Shown: piece by piece, positions 34,307-43,225 of the stretch | Position numbering within the stretch: position 1 is the first letter of the stretch | Layout: every line of letters starts with the position of its first letter | Source: Streptantibioticus cattleyicolor NRRL 8057 = DSM 46488 | Lineage (GTDB): Bacteria > Actinomycetota > Actinomycetes > Streptomycetales > Streptomycetaceae | Assembly (NCBI RefSeq): GCF_000240165.1 | Contig: NC_017586.1 | Span: 620,001-684,000, forward strand | Direction of reading: 5' to 3' | Length of the DNA stretch: 64,000 nucleotides | Translations under genes and position numbers: made by a program | The notes under the pieces: generated by a model | What the model saw: only the letters and a program-made list of their open reading frames with translations | Told to the model about the DNA's origin: nothing | Database searches by the model: none

Positions 34307-34549
34307 TCAGGCATCGAGTAGGTGTGGTTCGGGGTCGTCCCAGACGATGCGGGTGTACCCGCCGTGGCCGTGGACGGACTCGGCATCGGCGATGCCCCCG
34401 CCCCAGAAGACGACGGAGGGACGGGGGCCTCGCCAGCGGACGGACGCGGTTCCATCGGGCCAGAGGACGCCGTCGGCGACGCGGCCGGTGCCTGATGCTC
34501 CGGTGATGTCGGTGTCGCGTTGAAGATGGAACCGGCGGGGCTGGGTCAC
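34307..34549 (-). CDS. Small conserved tail-region protein, 80 aa
   Basis: The GTG at 34549 has AGGAGG 7 nt upstream; the longer ORF upstream is not coding. The sequence forms short beta strands (GVLWPDGTASVRWRG, SVVFWGGG) and ends acidic. Similar small proteins lie between tape measure and tail tip genes in other Streptomyces phages. Function unknown. Confidence 0.6.
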   Translation of the reverse strand: MTQPRRFHLQRDTDITGASGTGRVADGVLWPDGTASVRWRGPRPSVVFWGGGIADAESVHGHGGYTRIVWDDPEPHLLDA

Positions 34550-34649
34550 TTCGGGCCTCCTGAAGGTCGGGTCGCCCCGTTGCGGCGGGGGGATGGGCAG
34601 GCTTGCTGCGCTCGTGCTCGCGGTCGCTGCTCGCTGCGGAGACTGGGGA

Positions 34650-37600
34650 CTACCGCCTGTAGGCGGGCCAGGTCTGGGAGTTCCGCGCACCCAGCCGCAG
34701 TAGCTCTGTCTGCACGGTGTCCCGCAGGTCCCGCTCGGCCAACACCGACCCACGGACGTGGATGTGGACGATGGGCTGGTTGGGGTATTCCGGCATCAGG
34801 TTGACCTGCCCGAAGCTGGCGCCGAGGGCGGGGCCGGCGTACCCGGCCGAGGTAGCCATGGCCGCCGGGCCGCCGAACGCAGCGGCGTTGCCGGCTTGCA
34901 GGGTGGCCACGGCCATGCGCCGGACCGCGTGTATCGCTGCCTGGGTGTTCTGGGTGACGCCCATGCCGACACCGGCCGGGATCCACTGGCCGACGTCCTG
35001 AGCGAAGGCACGCGACGGTGAACTGATGCCGAGGAAGTCCTTGGCTGCCTTCAAAGCATCACCGGCGAGGTTCTTCAAAGAGCGAAAAAGAGAACCGGCG
35101 GCATTCTCAACACCCTGAACAATTCCGTCTATGATGTTCGCGCCGATACTCAGGAATTTCGATCCTATATTGGATACAGCGTTCCAGGCCGACTGGAGGC
35201 CATGGCCGATGGTGTCAGCGATCCGCCCGACCGTGCCGGTGATGGTGTGCCAGGCGCTTTCGAGCGGGTTGATGATTGCGGACTTGATGCCGTTCCACAC
35301 TGTGGAGGCCACCGATTTGATGCCCTGCCACTGGCCGCCGAGCCAGTGTGAAACGGAGTTCCACACCTGCTGGAGGACGTGCCAGGTGGCCTGGATCGGC
35401 TCGACGATCACGGCCTTGATCGCAGCCCACACCACAGAGGCGACGGCTTTGATCCCATCCCACAGCACCTTGAGGAATGACGACACCGCGTTCCACACCG
35501 CATGAACGACGGCCATGATCTCGGTATGGAAATGGTTCCAGATGGCCAGCAGTGCGGCGATCGGCGGCGCGAAAATCACCAGCAGCAATGGCCACCATTT
35601 TTTGAAAAATCCAACGATGGCGTTCCAGACAGTGCTGGTAACTCTGGCAACGGCGTTCCAAGCAGTCTCGATCGCATGCCAGACGGCTTCTACGGCACCG
35701 ATGACGCCGTTCCAGGCAGTCACCATGGTGTGCCATACAGCCAGTGCTGCCTGTCCAACCGCGTGGAAGACCGTGTCGACGATGTTGCGGAACCAGGAGA
35801 AGTGGTTGTAGGCGTAGATCAGCCCGGCGACCAGCGCGGCGATGGCCACCACGACCAGCACGATCGGGTTGGCGTCCATGACCGCGTTGAGGACGGCCTG
35901 CGCGCCGGCCATGACTCGTGAGGCGACGGCGGCCAGTTGCTCTGAGGTGGCGAGCGCCTTGATGGCGCGGCCTGCCTCCATCAGGCCCGTTCCTGCTTCC
36001 TTCAAGCCCTTGAACGCACCGGCCACAGCGTCGATCTGCTTGACCGGGAACCTCACGATGTTCGTGGCCAGGCTCGTGATACCGGTCGCGGCCTTGATGC
36101 CGCCGATCACCGTCAGCTTGGCCGCCAGGCCGCCGAGGATGACCTCGCCGAAGGTCTTGACCAAGCCCTGGTTCTTGGCCAGGAACTCGGAGAAGCCCTT
36201 CAGAGCCGGTCCGACGACATTGGCGAGGATCCCGCCGAGTACCCGTAGCGCACCGAGCAGCGCGCCACCGACTACCGCCAGCACCGGAGCAGCTGCGGAT
36301 GCTACGTTCCGCATGGCCTGCGCCGCCTGGCGGCCGAAAGCGGTGAAGTCGTTTGCAACCGCGCGAAGCTGCTGGCCGACGCGCTCCCAGCCGCTCACTT
36401 GCGGTGCCTGCTGCCCCTCCTGCCCGCCGCGCTTGCCCTGCTGTCTGGGGGCCTGGCCCGAGAACCCGGAGGTGATACCGGAGATGGCCTTCGAGAACCC
36501 CTCGACCACTGGCTTGCCGCGGGATTCCAGCAGGGTGATGAAGCGGGACACCTGTGGGATCAGCGCAGTACCGAGGCGGATCATCAGCGCGTCGAAGCCG
36601 GCGCGAAGCTGCTTGACTTGCTGCCCAAGGGACTGCTGCACGAGCGCGAACCCGAGGACCTTGTTGCCGGCCTCGGTGGTGCTCTTCCCGACGGCGGATA
36701 TCGTTTCCGCAGTGGCCTTGTAGTTCTCGCCGACCGTGGCCAGCGCCGCGTTGGCACCGGGGGCAGTGCCCATCAGGCGCTTGAGCGCGGCGGCGAACTC
36801 GGTGGTGCCTTCCTTCCCGCCCTTTGCCGCTGCCTGCGACAGGTACTCCATCGCGTCCGTCAGGCCGTTGGGGCCGTGCAGCTTCTCCTTGAGGACGTCA
36901 GCGTCGACGCCGAACTGCTTGAAGGCGTCCAACATCGGGCGTGTGGGGTTCAGCAGGCTCCGTAGGGCCTGTGCCAGGTTCTGGCTGGCGCGAGTCGCCG
37001 TGAACCCGTGGTTGGTCATCTGCGCGAGCGCCGACAGCACGTCCTGGAACGAGATTCCGGCCGCGCTCGCGGCAGGCACGATGCTGGCGAAGGCGCCGGA
37101 GAACTCCTGCAGGTTCGTTTTGCCGTGAGCGACGGCGGTGATCATCTTTGAGGTGACGTCCGCTGCGGCCGACGCCTTCAGGTGGTAGTCGACCAGCACG
37201 TCCGTCAGGGCCTTGGCGACGGTCGTGGTGTCGGCGCCTTCGGCTGCCGCACCCTGGGCTGCGGCTTTGACGACGGTCAAGCCGTCAGCGGCGTGGTAGC
37301 CGGCGGCCTCGATGTAGTACATGGCCTTGGCCAGGTCGGTGGCGGAAACACCGACCTGGCCAGACATCTTCAGAAGCCCCGAGCGGACCAGATCGAGGTT
37401 CTGTTCCAGCTCACCGGCGGAGGTGACGAGCTGGGTCGTGGCGGTCTGGAACTTGCTGGCCATCCGCACCGACTCGATGCCCACACCGGCCAGGCCGATG
37501 CTGCCCCACTTGGCGACCTTCTCGAACACTGGCGCCAGGCCGAGCCACTTGGCGCCCAGCACGTCAGCGCTGGCCGCCGACTCCCCAGCGGTCGTCTTGG

Positions 37601-38099
37601 AGGTAGCGGCGACCTTCTCCATCGAGGCCGCTGCCACCTTGGCCGCCTCGGTGAGCCGGGCCAGTGCCGCCGCGGCTTCGTCACTGCCGGCCACGAATGC
37701 GGCTCCCACCGCGGTGGCGTCTTCGTCCAGCGACGCCATCGCCGTGGCGGTGGCCTCAGCGGAGGTGGTGACGGTCTCGGCCATGCGCTCGGCGGCGGCG
37801 GTGATCGTGGTCATCGCCTCGTCGGTGGCGACGGCCGCGGTGTCGGCTGCCTGCCCCACCGTGCGGGTCGCGCGAGCGAACCCCTGCATGCCGGTCTTGG
37901 CTGCTTGCGAAGCGTCCGCGACGGCGGACAGCGGCTCCGCTGCCGCCTGTAGGGATGCGGTGGCGGTATCCAGTCCCTCGGTGGCGAGGAGCGCAGCTTC
38001 TCCGACGGTCGTCAGCGTCTTGGCAAGCTGCTGGAGCGTCTTGAGTGCCTCGGCGGCGTTGGCGGTGAACTCGATCCCGATGGGGGGAAGCTGCGGCAT
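34650..38099 (-). CDS. Tail tape measure protein
   Basis: At 1149 residues, it has the classic layout: a helical N-terminus of Ala/Thr-rich heptads, a TP901-type core (VSATDLAKAMYYIEAAGYHA, then ITAVAHGKTNLQEFSGAFA and NHGFTATRASQNLAQALRSL), hydrophobic helices mid-protein, and Trp-rich repeats (AWHTMVTAWNGVIGAVEAVW and similar) near 850-1000. Its length implies a long flexible tail, so a siphovirus. GGAGG precedes the ATG. It follows the frameshifted chaperone pair, the conserved siphovirus order. Confidence 0.93.
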   Translation of the reverse strand: MPQLPPIGIEFTANAAEALKTLQQLAKTLTTVGEAALLATEGLDTATASLQAAAEPLSAVADASQAAKTGMQGFARATRTVGQAADTAAVATDEAMTTITAAAERMAETVTTSAEATATAMASLDEDATAVGAAFVAGSDEAAAALARLTEAAKVAAASMEKVAATSKTTAGESAASADVLGAKWLGLAPVFEKVAKWGSIGLAGVGIESVRMASKFQTATTQLVTSAGELEQNLDLVRSGLLKMSGQVGVSATDLAKAMYYIEAAGYHAADGLTVVKAAAQGAAAEGADTTTVAKALTDVLVDYHLKASAAADVTSKMITAVAHGKTNLQEFSGAFASIVPAASAAGISFQDVLSALAQMTNHGFTATRASQNLAQALRSLLNPTRPMLDAFKQFGVDADVLKEKLHGPNGLTDAMEYLSQAAAKGGKEGTTEFAAALKRLMGTAPGANAALATVGENYKATAETISAVGKSTTEAGNKVLGFALVQQSLGQQVKQLRAGFDALMIRLGTALIPQVSRFITLLESRGKPVVEGFSKAISGITSGFSGQAPRQQGKRGGQEGQQAPQVSGWERVGQQLRAVANDFTAFGRQAAQAMRNVASAAAPVLAVVGGALLGALRVLGGILANVVGPALKGFSEFLAKNQGLVKTFGEVILGGLAAKLTVIGGIKAATGITSLATNIVRFPVKQIDAVAGAFKGLKEAGTGLMEAGRAIKALATSEQLAAVASRVMAGAQAVLNAVMDANPIVLVVVAIAALVAGLIYAYNHFSWFRNIVDTVFHAVGQAALAVWHTMVTAWNGVIGAVEAVWHAIETAWNAVARVTSTVWNAIVGFFKKWWPLLLVIFAPPIAALLAIWNHFHTEIMAVVHAVWNAVSSFLKVLWDGIKAVASVVWAAIKAVIVEPIQATWHVLQQVWNSVSHWLGGQWQGIKSVASTVWNGIKSAIINPLESAWHTITGTVGRIADTIGHGLQSAWNAVSNIGSKFLSIGANIIDGIVQGVENAAGSLFRSLKNLAGDALKAAKDFLGISSPSRAFAQDVGQWIPAGVGMGVTQNTQAAIHAVRRMAVATLQAGNAAAFGGPAAMATSAGYAGPALGASFGQVNLMPEYPNQPIVHIHVRGSVLAERDLRDTVQTELLRLGARNSQTWPAYRR

Positions 38100-38160
38100 G
38101 GCACACCCCCTCCGTCAGCAGGCCGGGGGCGTTCCCCAGAGGGTGTGATCAGTGCTGGTG

Positions 38161-38604
38161 TCACAGACCGAGAGCCGCACTCCAGGCGCGTGCGAAGATC
38201 CCGGTGATGTGGGGGTCGTGCATGGCCTCATCGGCGGTCGGCCGCAGGTAGGGCCGGGCGGGCAGGACCGCACCGTGGCCAGCAGTACCGCCGAGTTCCT
38301 GGATACGGGCGTACGCGGTGTTCGGGCCCATCACCGACGTCCAGACGCCGGTTCCCTCGCTGGTGGGCCCGGCCAGGTCGAACGAGCCGCGCAGGCGCCC
38401 GGTGACGAGCGCCGGGGGCTGCCCTGGTGGCGAGGGAGTTGGGGTGTCGGGCTGGTGGGAGTAGCGGGAGAGGTGGGCTCGGGCCCGGCCGGCGACAACG
38501 GACTGCGCCGTGCTCAGCGCTTCGCCGGTGGCCTCGTCGAGTCGGGCGGCCATCGCCGTAAGTCCGGCGATGGCCTCGGACAGGCCCGTGAACGATGACG
38601 GCAC
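38161..38604 (-). CDS. Gp10-like tail component
   Basis: The 147-residue protein has an N-terminal helical half, a segment SVVAGRARAHLSRYSH, and the later AYARIQELGGTAGHGAVLPARPYLRP. The last matches the I-Q-x-GG...PARPFL signature of HK97 gp10-like head-tail/tail proteins. It lies between chaperone and tape measure genes, which is unusual for that family, but the motif is clear. GTG start. Confidence 0.65.
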   Translation of the reverse strand: MPSSFTGLSEAIAGLTAMAARLDEATGEALSTAQSVVAGRARAHLSRYSHQPDTPTPSPPGQPPALVTGRLRGSFDLAGPTSEGTGVWTSVMGPNTAYARIQELGGTAGHGAVLPARPYLRPTADEAMHDPHITGIFARAWSAALGL

Positions 38605-38608
38605 CCGG

Positions 38609-38855
38609 TCACCTCTGGGCCTGTTTCATCTGCTGCTCCTGGACGTAGGCTTCCACCTCGTCGTGGAGGCGGGCCAGGGCTGGCAGGCGGGCCTCCAGCC
38701 ACCACGGCAGGGCGTCTACCTGCTCAGGAGTCCAGTGGTACCGCTCGGCGTACCACAGGTAGCCAGCAGCCTCCTCCTCCAGCGTCCACGGGTGAGCGCC
38801 GGGAATCGGTTCACCCCTCCACCGCGCGGCTATGCGGCGGAAGGCACGGAAGGGG
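38609..38855 (-). CDS. Tail assembly chaperone, -1 frame extension
   Basis: This frame has no good start codon but reads as a continuous protein: FRAFRRIAARWRGEPIPG, then PWTLEEEAAGYLWYAERYHW and an acidic helical end. It overlaps the end of the upstream gene in the -1 frame. This is the usual siphovirus arrangement in which a fraction of ribosomes shift to make a longer chaperone. The candidate slip point is CCCCTTCC (38855-38848), where CCT to CCC re-pairing is possible. Confidence 0.7.
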
Positions 38856-39177
38856 ATGCCGGATCGGCGTCCTCGGTGTCGACGGACGTCGGCACCAGCC
38901 CCTGGATGGCGGGCAGAACAAGGTCCATCAGCGGCTGGTCGTCCTCGATGGGCAACAGGTCCAGGGACTCCGGCGATGCGGAAGGCAAGGGGAGTTGGTA
39001 GGACCAGGCGGTGATGAGAATCGTCAGGAGCGCGTCGGCGAGTTCGTAGCCCGCCGCGACCGGTCTCGTGGTGTCGGTGACGTCGGACAGCGCGCGCTTC
39101 TTGTCGCCACGGCGCAGTTCGCGCCAGTCACGCAGTTCCACCCACGCGCCGGATGGCAGGGTGTGACGCTCAGCCAT
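38830..39177 (-). CDS. Tail assembly chaperone, short form
   Basis: The 115-residue product (ERHTLPSGAWVELRDWRELR...) lies between the tail tube and tape measure genes, the invariant position of the G/GT-type chaperone. AGGAAGG precedes the ATG. Its last 20 residues are low in complexity, and a -1 frame starting inside them encodes the extension. Both forms would coat the tape measure protein during tail assembly. Confidence 0.8.
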   Translation of the reverse strand: MAERHTLPSGAWVELRDWRELRRGDKKRALSDVTDTTRPVAAGYELADALLTILITAWSYQLPLPSASPESLDLLPIEDDQPLMDLVLPAIQGLVPTSVDTEDADPASPSVPSAA

Positions 39178-39193
39178 GAAGGGGCCTTCCTGG

Positions 39194-40438
39194 TCAGTAG
39201 GTGTTCGGCGGGACGTTGTTGGTGACGGAGACCCGGATCGGGGACATGCCGCCAGAGCCGCCCGCGTTGCTGGTGTTGAACAGGGCCTTGAACTCGTCCT
39301 GGTAGCCGACAGCGGTCTTGCTCGTTTCCGCTTCCGCCGTGGTGAACGCGGCGATTTGCATGTCGAGCTGGACCACGCAGAGGCTGGCCCCGGACAGGCC
39401 GTTGGAACTGATGATCTGCACCTGCGGCTGGGTGTTGTTCAGCATGTACAGCAGAGCTGACTCATCCGAGACCGCCCCGAAGTTCAGCTTGCCCTCGACG
39501 GACAAGCCGCCCCGCTGGATGACGTAGGGCGTCGGGACGCCGGTGGTGGTGTAGTACACCCCCAGCTCGCGCTTGATCGTCACTTCGCCGTCGGTGACGG
39601 TGTTCACCAGCGTGCCGCCGGCCGCTGGCCCGCCGATGCCGACGGTGGTTCGCCATGAGGCGATCGGCAAAGTGCTGGTCGGGTTCGCAGGCGGAAGGGT
39701 GGTCGCCGGGACCGAGGGCCAGGCGGAGCCCTTGCCGGTCCACTTGAGCAGCTCGGACTCGGCGTTGAACTGGAGGACGAGCTCGGACAGGCTGGCGCCG
39801 GGGTACTGGCGTGCGCCAGTCGTGGCCGTGGGGCCGAGGTAGTGCGTCAGAGTGTGGCTGACGGGTTGCCCGCTGCCGGAGTTCAGCAGAGACCAGGCGT
39901 AGGTGTACGGGCCGGTGACGGGCGTGACGGCCTGTGCGGAAGCGTGCTGGTACGCCAGTCCCCCGGCTGGTGAGGTGATGGGGATGGTGTAGGGGCCGGA
40001 GCCGGCCGGGGTACCGGTCGTGACGCACTCTGCTGTCGGCCCGGTACCGATCTGCACGAGCGTGCCCGCGGGGATGCTGGCGGCGGTCTGGATGCTGGTC
40101 GCCCCGGCGGCTGCTGCGGTAGCGAGTGTGGTGGCGCCGGATCCTGTCGGGGTGCCGGTGACCGCGAGGTCTCCGAGGATGTTACGGAGGAAGAACGGGA
40201 GGCTGTCGGCGTAGACGGGCCCGCCGACGTCGAACTCGGACGCCTTGACGCCTTGGATCTCGGCGAAGGCTTCGGTACCCATGGAGCCGCGCCAGGACTT
40301 GTCCTCCAGCCACTTGGGGGTGTCCTTGGGCTTGAGGCTGTCGACCAGCACGGTGAATGCGCCGGTGACGGGCTGGCCTTGGGTTGTCTCCGGCCCGATC
40401 AGCAGGTACTGCTTCGCCGGAGCGTAGGTCATGACCAC
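39194..40438 (-). CDS. Major tail tube protein
   Basis: The 414-residue protein contains beta-rich segments (EVTIKRELGVYYTTTGVPTP, FDVGGPVYADSLPFFLRNIL) and ends RVSVTNNVPPN, as in actinophage tail tube proteins. A Ser/Thr/Gly-rich insert (about 90-180) may be a surface-exposed Ig-like module. Several nearby starts are possible (40447, 40438, 40432); I prefer the GTG at 40438 for SD spacing. It is followed directly by the chaperone gene. Confidence 0.75.
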   Translation of the reverse strand: MVMTYAPAKQYLLIGPETTQGQPVTGAFTVLVDSLKPKDTPKWLEDKSWRGSMGTEAFAEIQGVKASEFDVGGPVYADSLPFFLRNILGDLAVTGTPTGSGATTLATAAAAGATSIQTAASIPAGTLVQIGTGPTAECVTTGTPAGSGPYTIPITSPAGGLAYQHASAQAVTPVTGPYTYAWSLLNSGSGQPVSHTLTHYLGPTATTGARQYPGASLSELVLQFNAESELLKWTGKGSAWPSVPATTLPPANPTSTLPIASWRTTVGIGGPAAGGTLVNTVTDGEVTIKRELGVYYTTTGVPTPYVIQRGGLSVEGKLNFGAVSDESALLYMLNNTQPQVQIISSNGLSGASLCVVQLDMQIAAFTTAEAETSKTAVGYQDEFKALFNTSNAGGSGGMSPIRVSVTNNVPPNTY

Positions 40439-40443
40439 GGCTG

Positions 40444-40785
40444 TCACTCCTCTCCGGGCAGCACGTTGTCGGCCTGCTGGTTCGGTGGGCTGGCGGTGGG
40501 TTCCCACCTGCCGTCGTCCGGGGCGCCGGCGGCCCAGTTGAAGACCGTCGCTGGAGTGGTACCGGTGGCCGGGTGAGCGGTCAGGGGGACGTCGAGGTAC
40601 ACGGTGGTGTAGGGGGCGGTGTAGGCGTACACCCCGGGTGCGAGCCGTCCCGGCGGCGTGGGCTTCGGGGCCGGTGGTTCGGTGGCTGGGACGGGTTCGG
40701 GCACGTCGGTGGCGGTGATGGTGGCTTCGGGGGCGGTATCCGGCGGTGACGTGTTCGCCGGCTTGGCGTCCTTCGCGGTGGGCAT
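40444..40785 (-). CDS. Small proline-rich structural-region protein
   Basis: The first half of the 113 residues is Pro/Glu/Thr-rich and disordered. The second half (GVYAYTAPYTTVYLDVPLTA) is beta-strand-like. GGGAGG precedes the ATG. Its position between connector and tail tube suggests a head-tail joining accessory. Confidence 0.55.
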   Translation of the reverse strand: MPTAKDAKPANTSPPDTAPEATITATDVPEPVPATEPPAPKPTPPGRLAPGVYAYTAPYTTVYLDVPLTAHPATGTTPATVFNWAAGAPDDGRWEPTASPPNQQADNVLPGEE

Positions 40786-40824
40786 GGGTACCTCCCGGGA
40801 GCTGGCAGGCCGGGCAGTGCCCGG

Positions 40825-41358
40825 CTACGCCTGGGGAACGATTTCGCAGGCGCTGAACTGGACGGACATGAAGCTCTTGGTCAGCTCGGCGCGCGACTCC
40901 GGTTGGCCGTATTCGATACGGATGGCGGCGTTGCCGTGGGTCATGTGCTCGCCGGCCTGGAATACCGCGCTGCCGAGGGTGCGGTCTGCTCGCAGGTGCT
41001 CCAGGAGCGCGTCTTGCAGGGCGTACACGTCGTCTTGGGCGTCCTCGGCATGAGGTGTGCGGGAGCGGATGTAGCAGGCCAGTTCCACCTCGAAGTTCCG
41101 TTGCTTCTGGCCGGAGTGCTCGCCGCCGAGGGCGATGCGGAACTCCTCTTGGTGGTAGATGGTGACGATCAGCTGGCAGCCGGTACGCGTAGCGGTCGGC
41201 ATGCCGTGGAAGTAGTCGGCGTGGTCGTCTCGCTTGGCGAACGCCCGGCGGACGACGCCAACCCCTTTCACCTGCGCTGTCCGGTAGGTGCGGGTAGCGG
41301 GGTCGTATGGCCCGCCGAGGTATCGGCAGATGCCGTCGAGGGCGGTTTGTACGCTCAC
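40825..41358 (-). CDS. Head-tail connector / tail terminator-like protein
   Basis: The 177-residue protein opens with an amphipathic helix (SVQTALDGICRYLG) and has a central beta region (CQLIVTIYHQEEFRIAL). It ends KSFMSVQFSACEIVPQA, a pattern of neck and tail terminator proteins. The GTG overlaps the stop of the upstream connector gene. Confidence 0.6.
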   Translation of the reverse strand: MSVQTALDGICRYLGGPYDPATRTYRTAQVKGVGVVRRAFAKRDDHADYFHGMPTATRTGCQLIVTIYHQEEFRIALGGEHSGQKQRNFEVELACYIRSRTPHAEDAQDDVYALQDALLEHLRADRTLGSAVFQAGEHMTHGNAAIRIEYGQPESRAELTKSFMSVQFSACEIVPQA

Positions 41359-42248
41359 CGGACCCGCCGGTACTTCTCGATGATGCGCTCGGCTTCGGTG
41401 ACCAGGCCGGAACCGTCCTGCCGGGTGTCGCCTTGCCGGGTGCCGACGGCCATGTGGGTGTCGGGGTAGGAGTCCTCAGCCGCGGTGTCGGGGCGCAGCA
41501 GCTGGGACACGGCGTAGTTGATGACGGCCAGCCGCAGGTCGGCAGGCATGTTGGTGACGTCCTGTGCAGCGGTGTGAGCCCACTGGGTGGGGGCGGTCAG
41601 GGGCACGGCGGTGGCCACCGGCGTGGTGGGGGTGGCGCTGATCGGCGGCGGCGTCCAGCTCGGGGAGACGGTGACGTTCTCCTCGGCACCGGGCTCCCAG
41701 ATCCGGTAGGTGCCCCCGGGCTGGATTCCGGTTGGGTCGGACAGCGTCAAGGTGGTGGCACCGGCCGGTGTGGTCCCGGTGGTCTGGGTGGCTACCCACC
41801 CTGCGGCGTAGGCGGCCTCCACGAATACCTCCTGCCCTGCGGCCGGGTACCCGATCTGGAGAGTGCCGGCCCAGGGGCCGGATGCACCGGCGATGGGTAC
41901 GAGCAGGTTGTTGTTCTCTTCCCACACCTGTTGCCCGGCCACGGTGGTCAGTGCGGTGGGCGTGTATCCGTAGGCGATGGTCCCGGCCGCGATGTACGGC
42001 CGGTCTTGCAGGTGGATGTGCAGCCGGCCGTACCGGTCGGTGCGGGAACGGCCGCGCTGCACCACGATGTGGGCGCCCAATGGCTGCTCTGCGTAGTTGT
42101 CGGCCCATTCGGTGGCCATGAGCAGGATGTTGTACAGCTCTGCGGTCTGGTCCCCTGGGGTGGAGTCGCCGACGCGTAGGTCGTCCAGGTCCAGGTACGT
42201 CGGGTGGGCGGTGAACGCCGCGGTGGACACGTAGGGGGCCAGCGCCAC
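41355..42248 (-). CDS. Gp6-like head-tail connector
   Basis: I chose the GTG at 42248 because AGGAGG lies 7 nt upstream; an ATG at 42275 overlaps the preceding stop but lacks an SD. The 297 residues include TAELYNILLMATEWADNYAE and a C-terminal helix (VTEAERIIEKYRRVR), framing a beta-rich insert. This fits the helical connector proteins that sit under the portal. Confidence 0.65.
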   Translation of the reverse strand: MALAPYVSTAAFTAHPTYLDLDDLRVGDSTPGDQTAELYNILLMATEWADNYAEQPLGAHIVVQRGRSRTDRYGRLHIHLQDRPYIAAGTIAYGYTPTALTTVAGQQVWEENNNLLVPIAGASGPWAGTLQIGYPAAGQEVFVEAAYAAGWVATQTTGTTPAGATTLTLSDPTGIQPGGTYRIWEPGAEENVTVSPSWTPPPISATPTTPVATAVPLTAPTQWAHTAAQDVTNMPADLRLAVINYAVSQLLRPDTAAEDSYPDTHMAVGTRQGDTRQDGSGLVTEAERIIEKYRRVR

Positions 42249-42271
42249 CGGCGCACCTCCTCTCTGCTCGG

Positions 42272-42766
42272 TCATCGGTGGCGGCGGTGGTGAGGCGCCC
42301 GGGCGCGGTGGACGCGGTAGCGCGGCCCGAAGCGGCTGTTGTGCTGGCGACGACGCGGTCCGAACCTCAGCTTGAGTTGGTGGTGTCGTGGTCCGAAGTG
42401 CGTGCCGAGACGGCCGTGTCGGACGGCGCGGTGCTGATGACGGCCATGCTCCCGAGGGCTGCGGGTGGCCGTGCGGCGGCGTTGGATACTGCCGTGGCCG
42501 TGCCGTAGGTGTCGGTGCTTGGTATGGCGTTCGTTGTGCTGCTTGTGCCTCAAGTGGTGGCGACGACGCCAGTTGTGTCGACTACGGGGCTTTATGCGGG
42601 GTTTGTGCCTCGGGTGGTGGTGGCGGCGCGTGTGCCTGGCGTGGATGTGCTTCGACCGCTTACGGTGCTGAGGGCGGCGGAGGCGGGCACGCCGCTGTGC
42701 ATGGCGTTTGTGCTTGAGGTGGTAGTGGCGGTGGTCATGGCTGCCGCGTCGGTGGTGCCACGACAC
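42272..42766 (-). CDS. Extremely His/Arg-rich basic protein
   Basis: This is the only fully open minus-strand frame across about 500 bp of an otherwise gap-free late operon. Its stop lies 23 nt before the next start, within 3 nt of that gene's SD region. The 164 residues are mostly His, Arg and Lys with three or so acidic residues. They show loose repeats (RHHLRHKQHN, RHYHLKHKRH, RHHHPRHKPR) and three FGPR motifs near the end. The composition recalls protamine-like DNA-condensing proteins. The start is uncertain (GTG 42766 used). Confidence 0.5.
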   Translation of the reverse strand: MSWHHRRGSHDHRHYHLKHKRHAQRRARLRRPQHRKRSKHIHARHTRRHHHPRHKPRIKPRSRHNWRRRHHLRHKQHNERHTKHRHLRHGHGSIQRRRTATRSPREHGRHQHRAVRHGRLGTHFGPRHHQLKLRFGPRRRQHNSRFGPRYRVHRARAPHHRRHR

Positions 42767-42770
42767 CTGA

Positions 42771-42944
42771 TCACGTCCGCTCGGCGGCCAGCCAAGCTCC
42801 GGGGGCAAAGAGCGCGATCGTCTGCTCGTCGCGGCCGTCACCACGGGACAGCACGAGGGTGCCCGAGTCGTCTACGTCCAGGTCATCGGCGGCGTACTCA
42901 CGCCGCGGCTCACGGGCGTTGGGGGTCTGCACGATGACCGGCAT
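42771..42944 (-). CDS. Small acidic protein, 57 aa
   Basis: The ATG has GGGGAGG upstream and overlaps the previous stop (TAATG). The sequence (ADDLDVDDSGTLVLSRGDG) is acidic and beta-prone. Such short proteins are common after capsid genes in actinophages; role unknown. Confidence 0.6.
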   Translation of the reverse strand: MPVIVQTPNAREPRREYAADDLDVDDSGTLVLSRGDGRDEQTIALFAPGAWLAAERT

Positions 42945-43225
42945 TACGCCTCCCCTCGCACGCGTACCCACTGGGAATGGGCGCAGCCGATGACGCCGAC
43001 GCCTTCTGGGGGCCCAGCGGGAAGGCAGATCTGGCAGAAGGAGTGGGTGGGCTCCCCGCCGACCTGCACCCATCGGTCGGGCGCCGGTGCGGCAAGGGTC
43101 TGCTCAGCAGCAGCGGGCTCGGAAGCGGCTGGGTCGATCGTGGCAGCGAGGGGGGTCGTCGTCTCGGGTTCGTTCGGGTTGGCGGATTCAAGGATGGGGG
43201 TCTTGCGTGTGCGCGGCGGCATCAT
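42944..43225 (-). CDS. Small protein with a Cys motif, 93 aa
   Basis: It begins at the second of two overlapping ATG codons with the upstream stop inside them. The N-terminal half is Ala/Pro/Glu-rich. The C-terminal half has HSFCQICLPAGPPEGVGVIGC, a possible metal site, and ends QWVRVRGEA. Confidence 0.55.
   Translation of the reverse strand: MMPPRTRKTPILESANPNEPETTTPLAATIDPAASEPAAAEQTLAAPAPDRWVQVGGEPTHSFCQICLPAGPPEGVGVIGCAHSQWVRVRGEA

Noticed and set aside
33310-34455. Long minus-strand Arg/His-rich frame within the tail-tip gene
   Set aside because: It overlaps the tail-tip protein, whose frame has domain motifs and G/C-rich third positions.
42509-42937. Plus-strand 142-aa valine-rich frame
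   Set aside because: It is the complement of the His/Arg-rich minus-strand gene, has no SD, and runs against the late operon.
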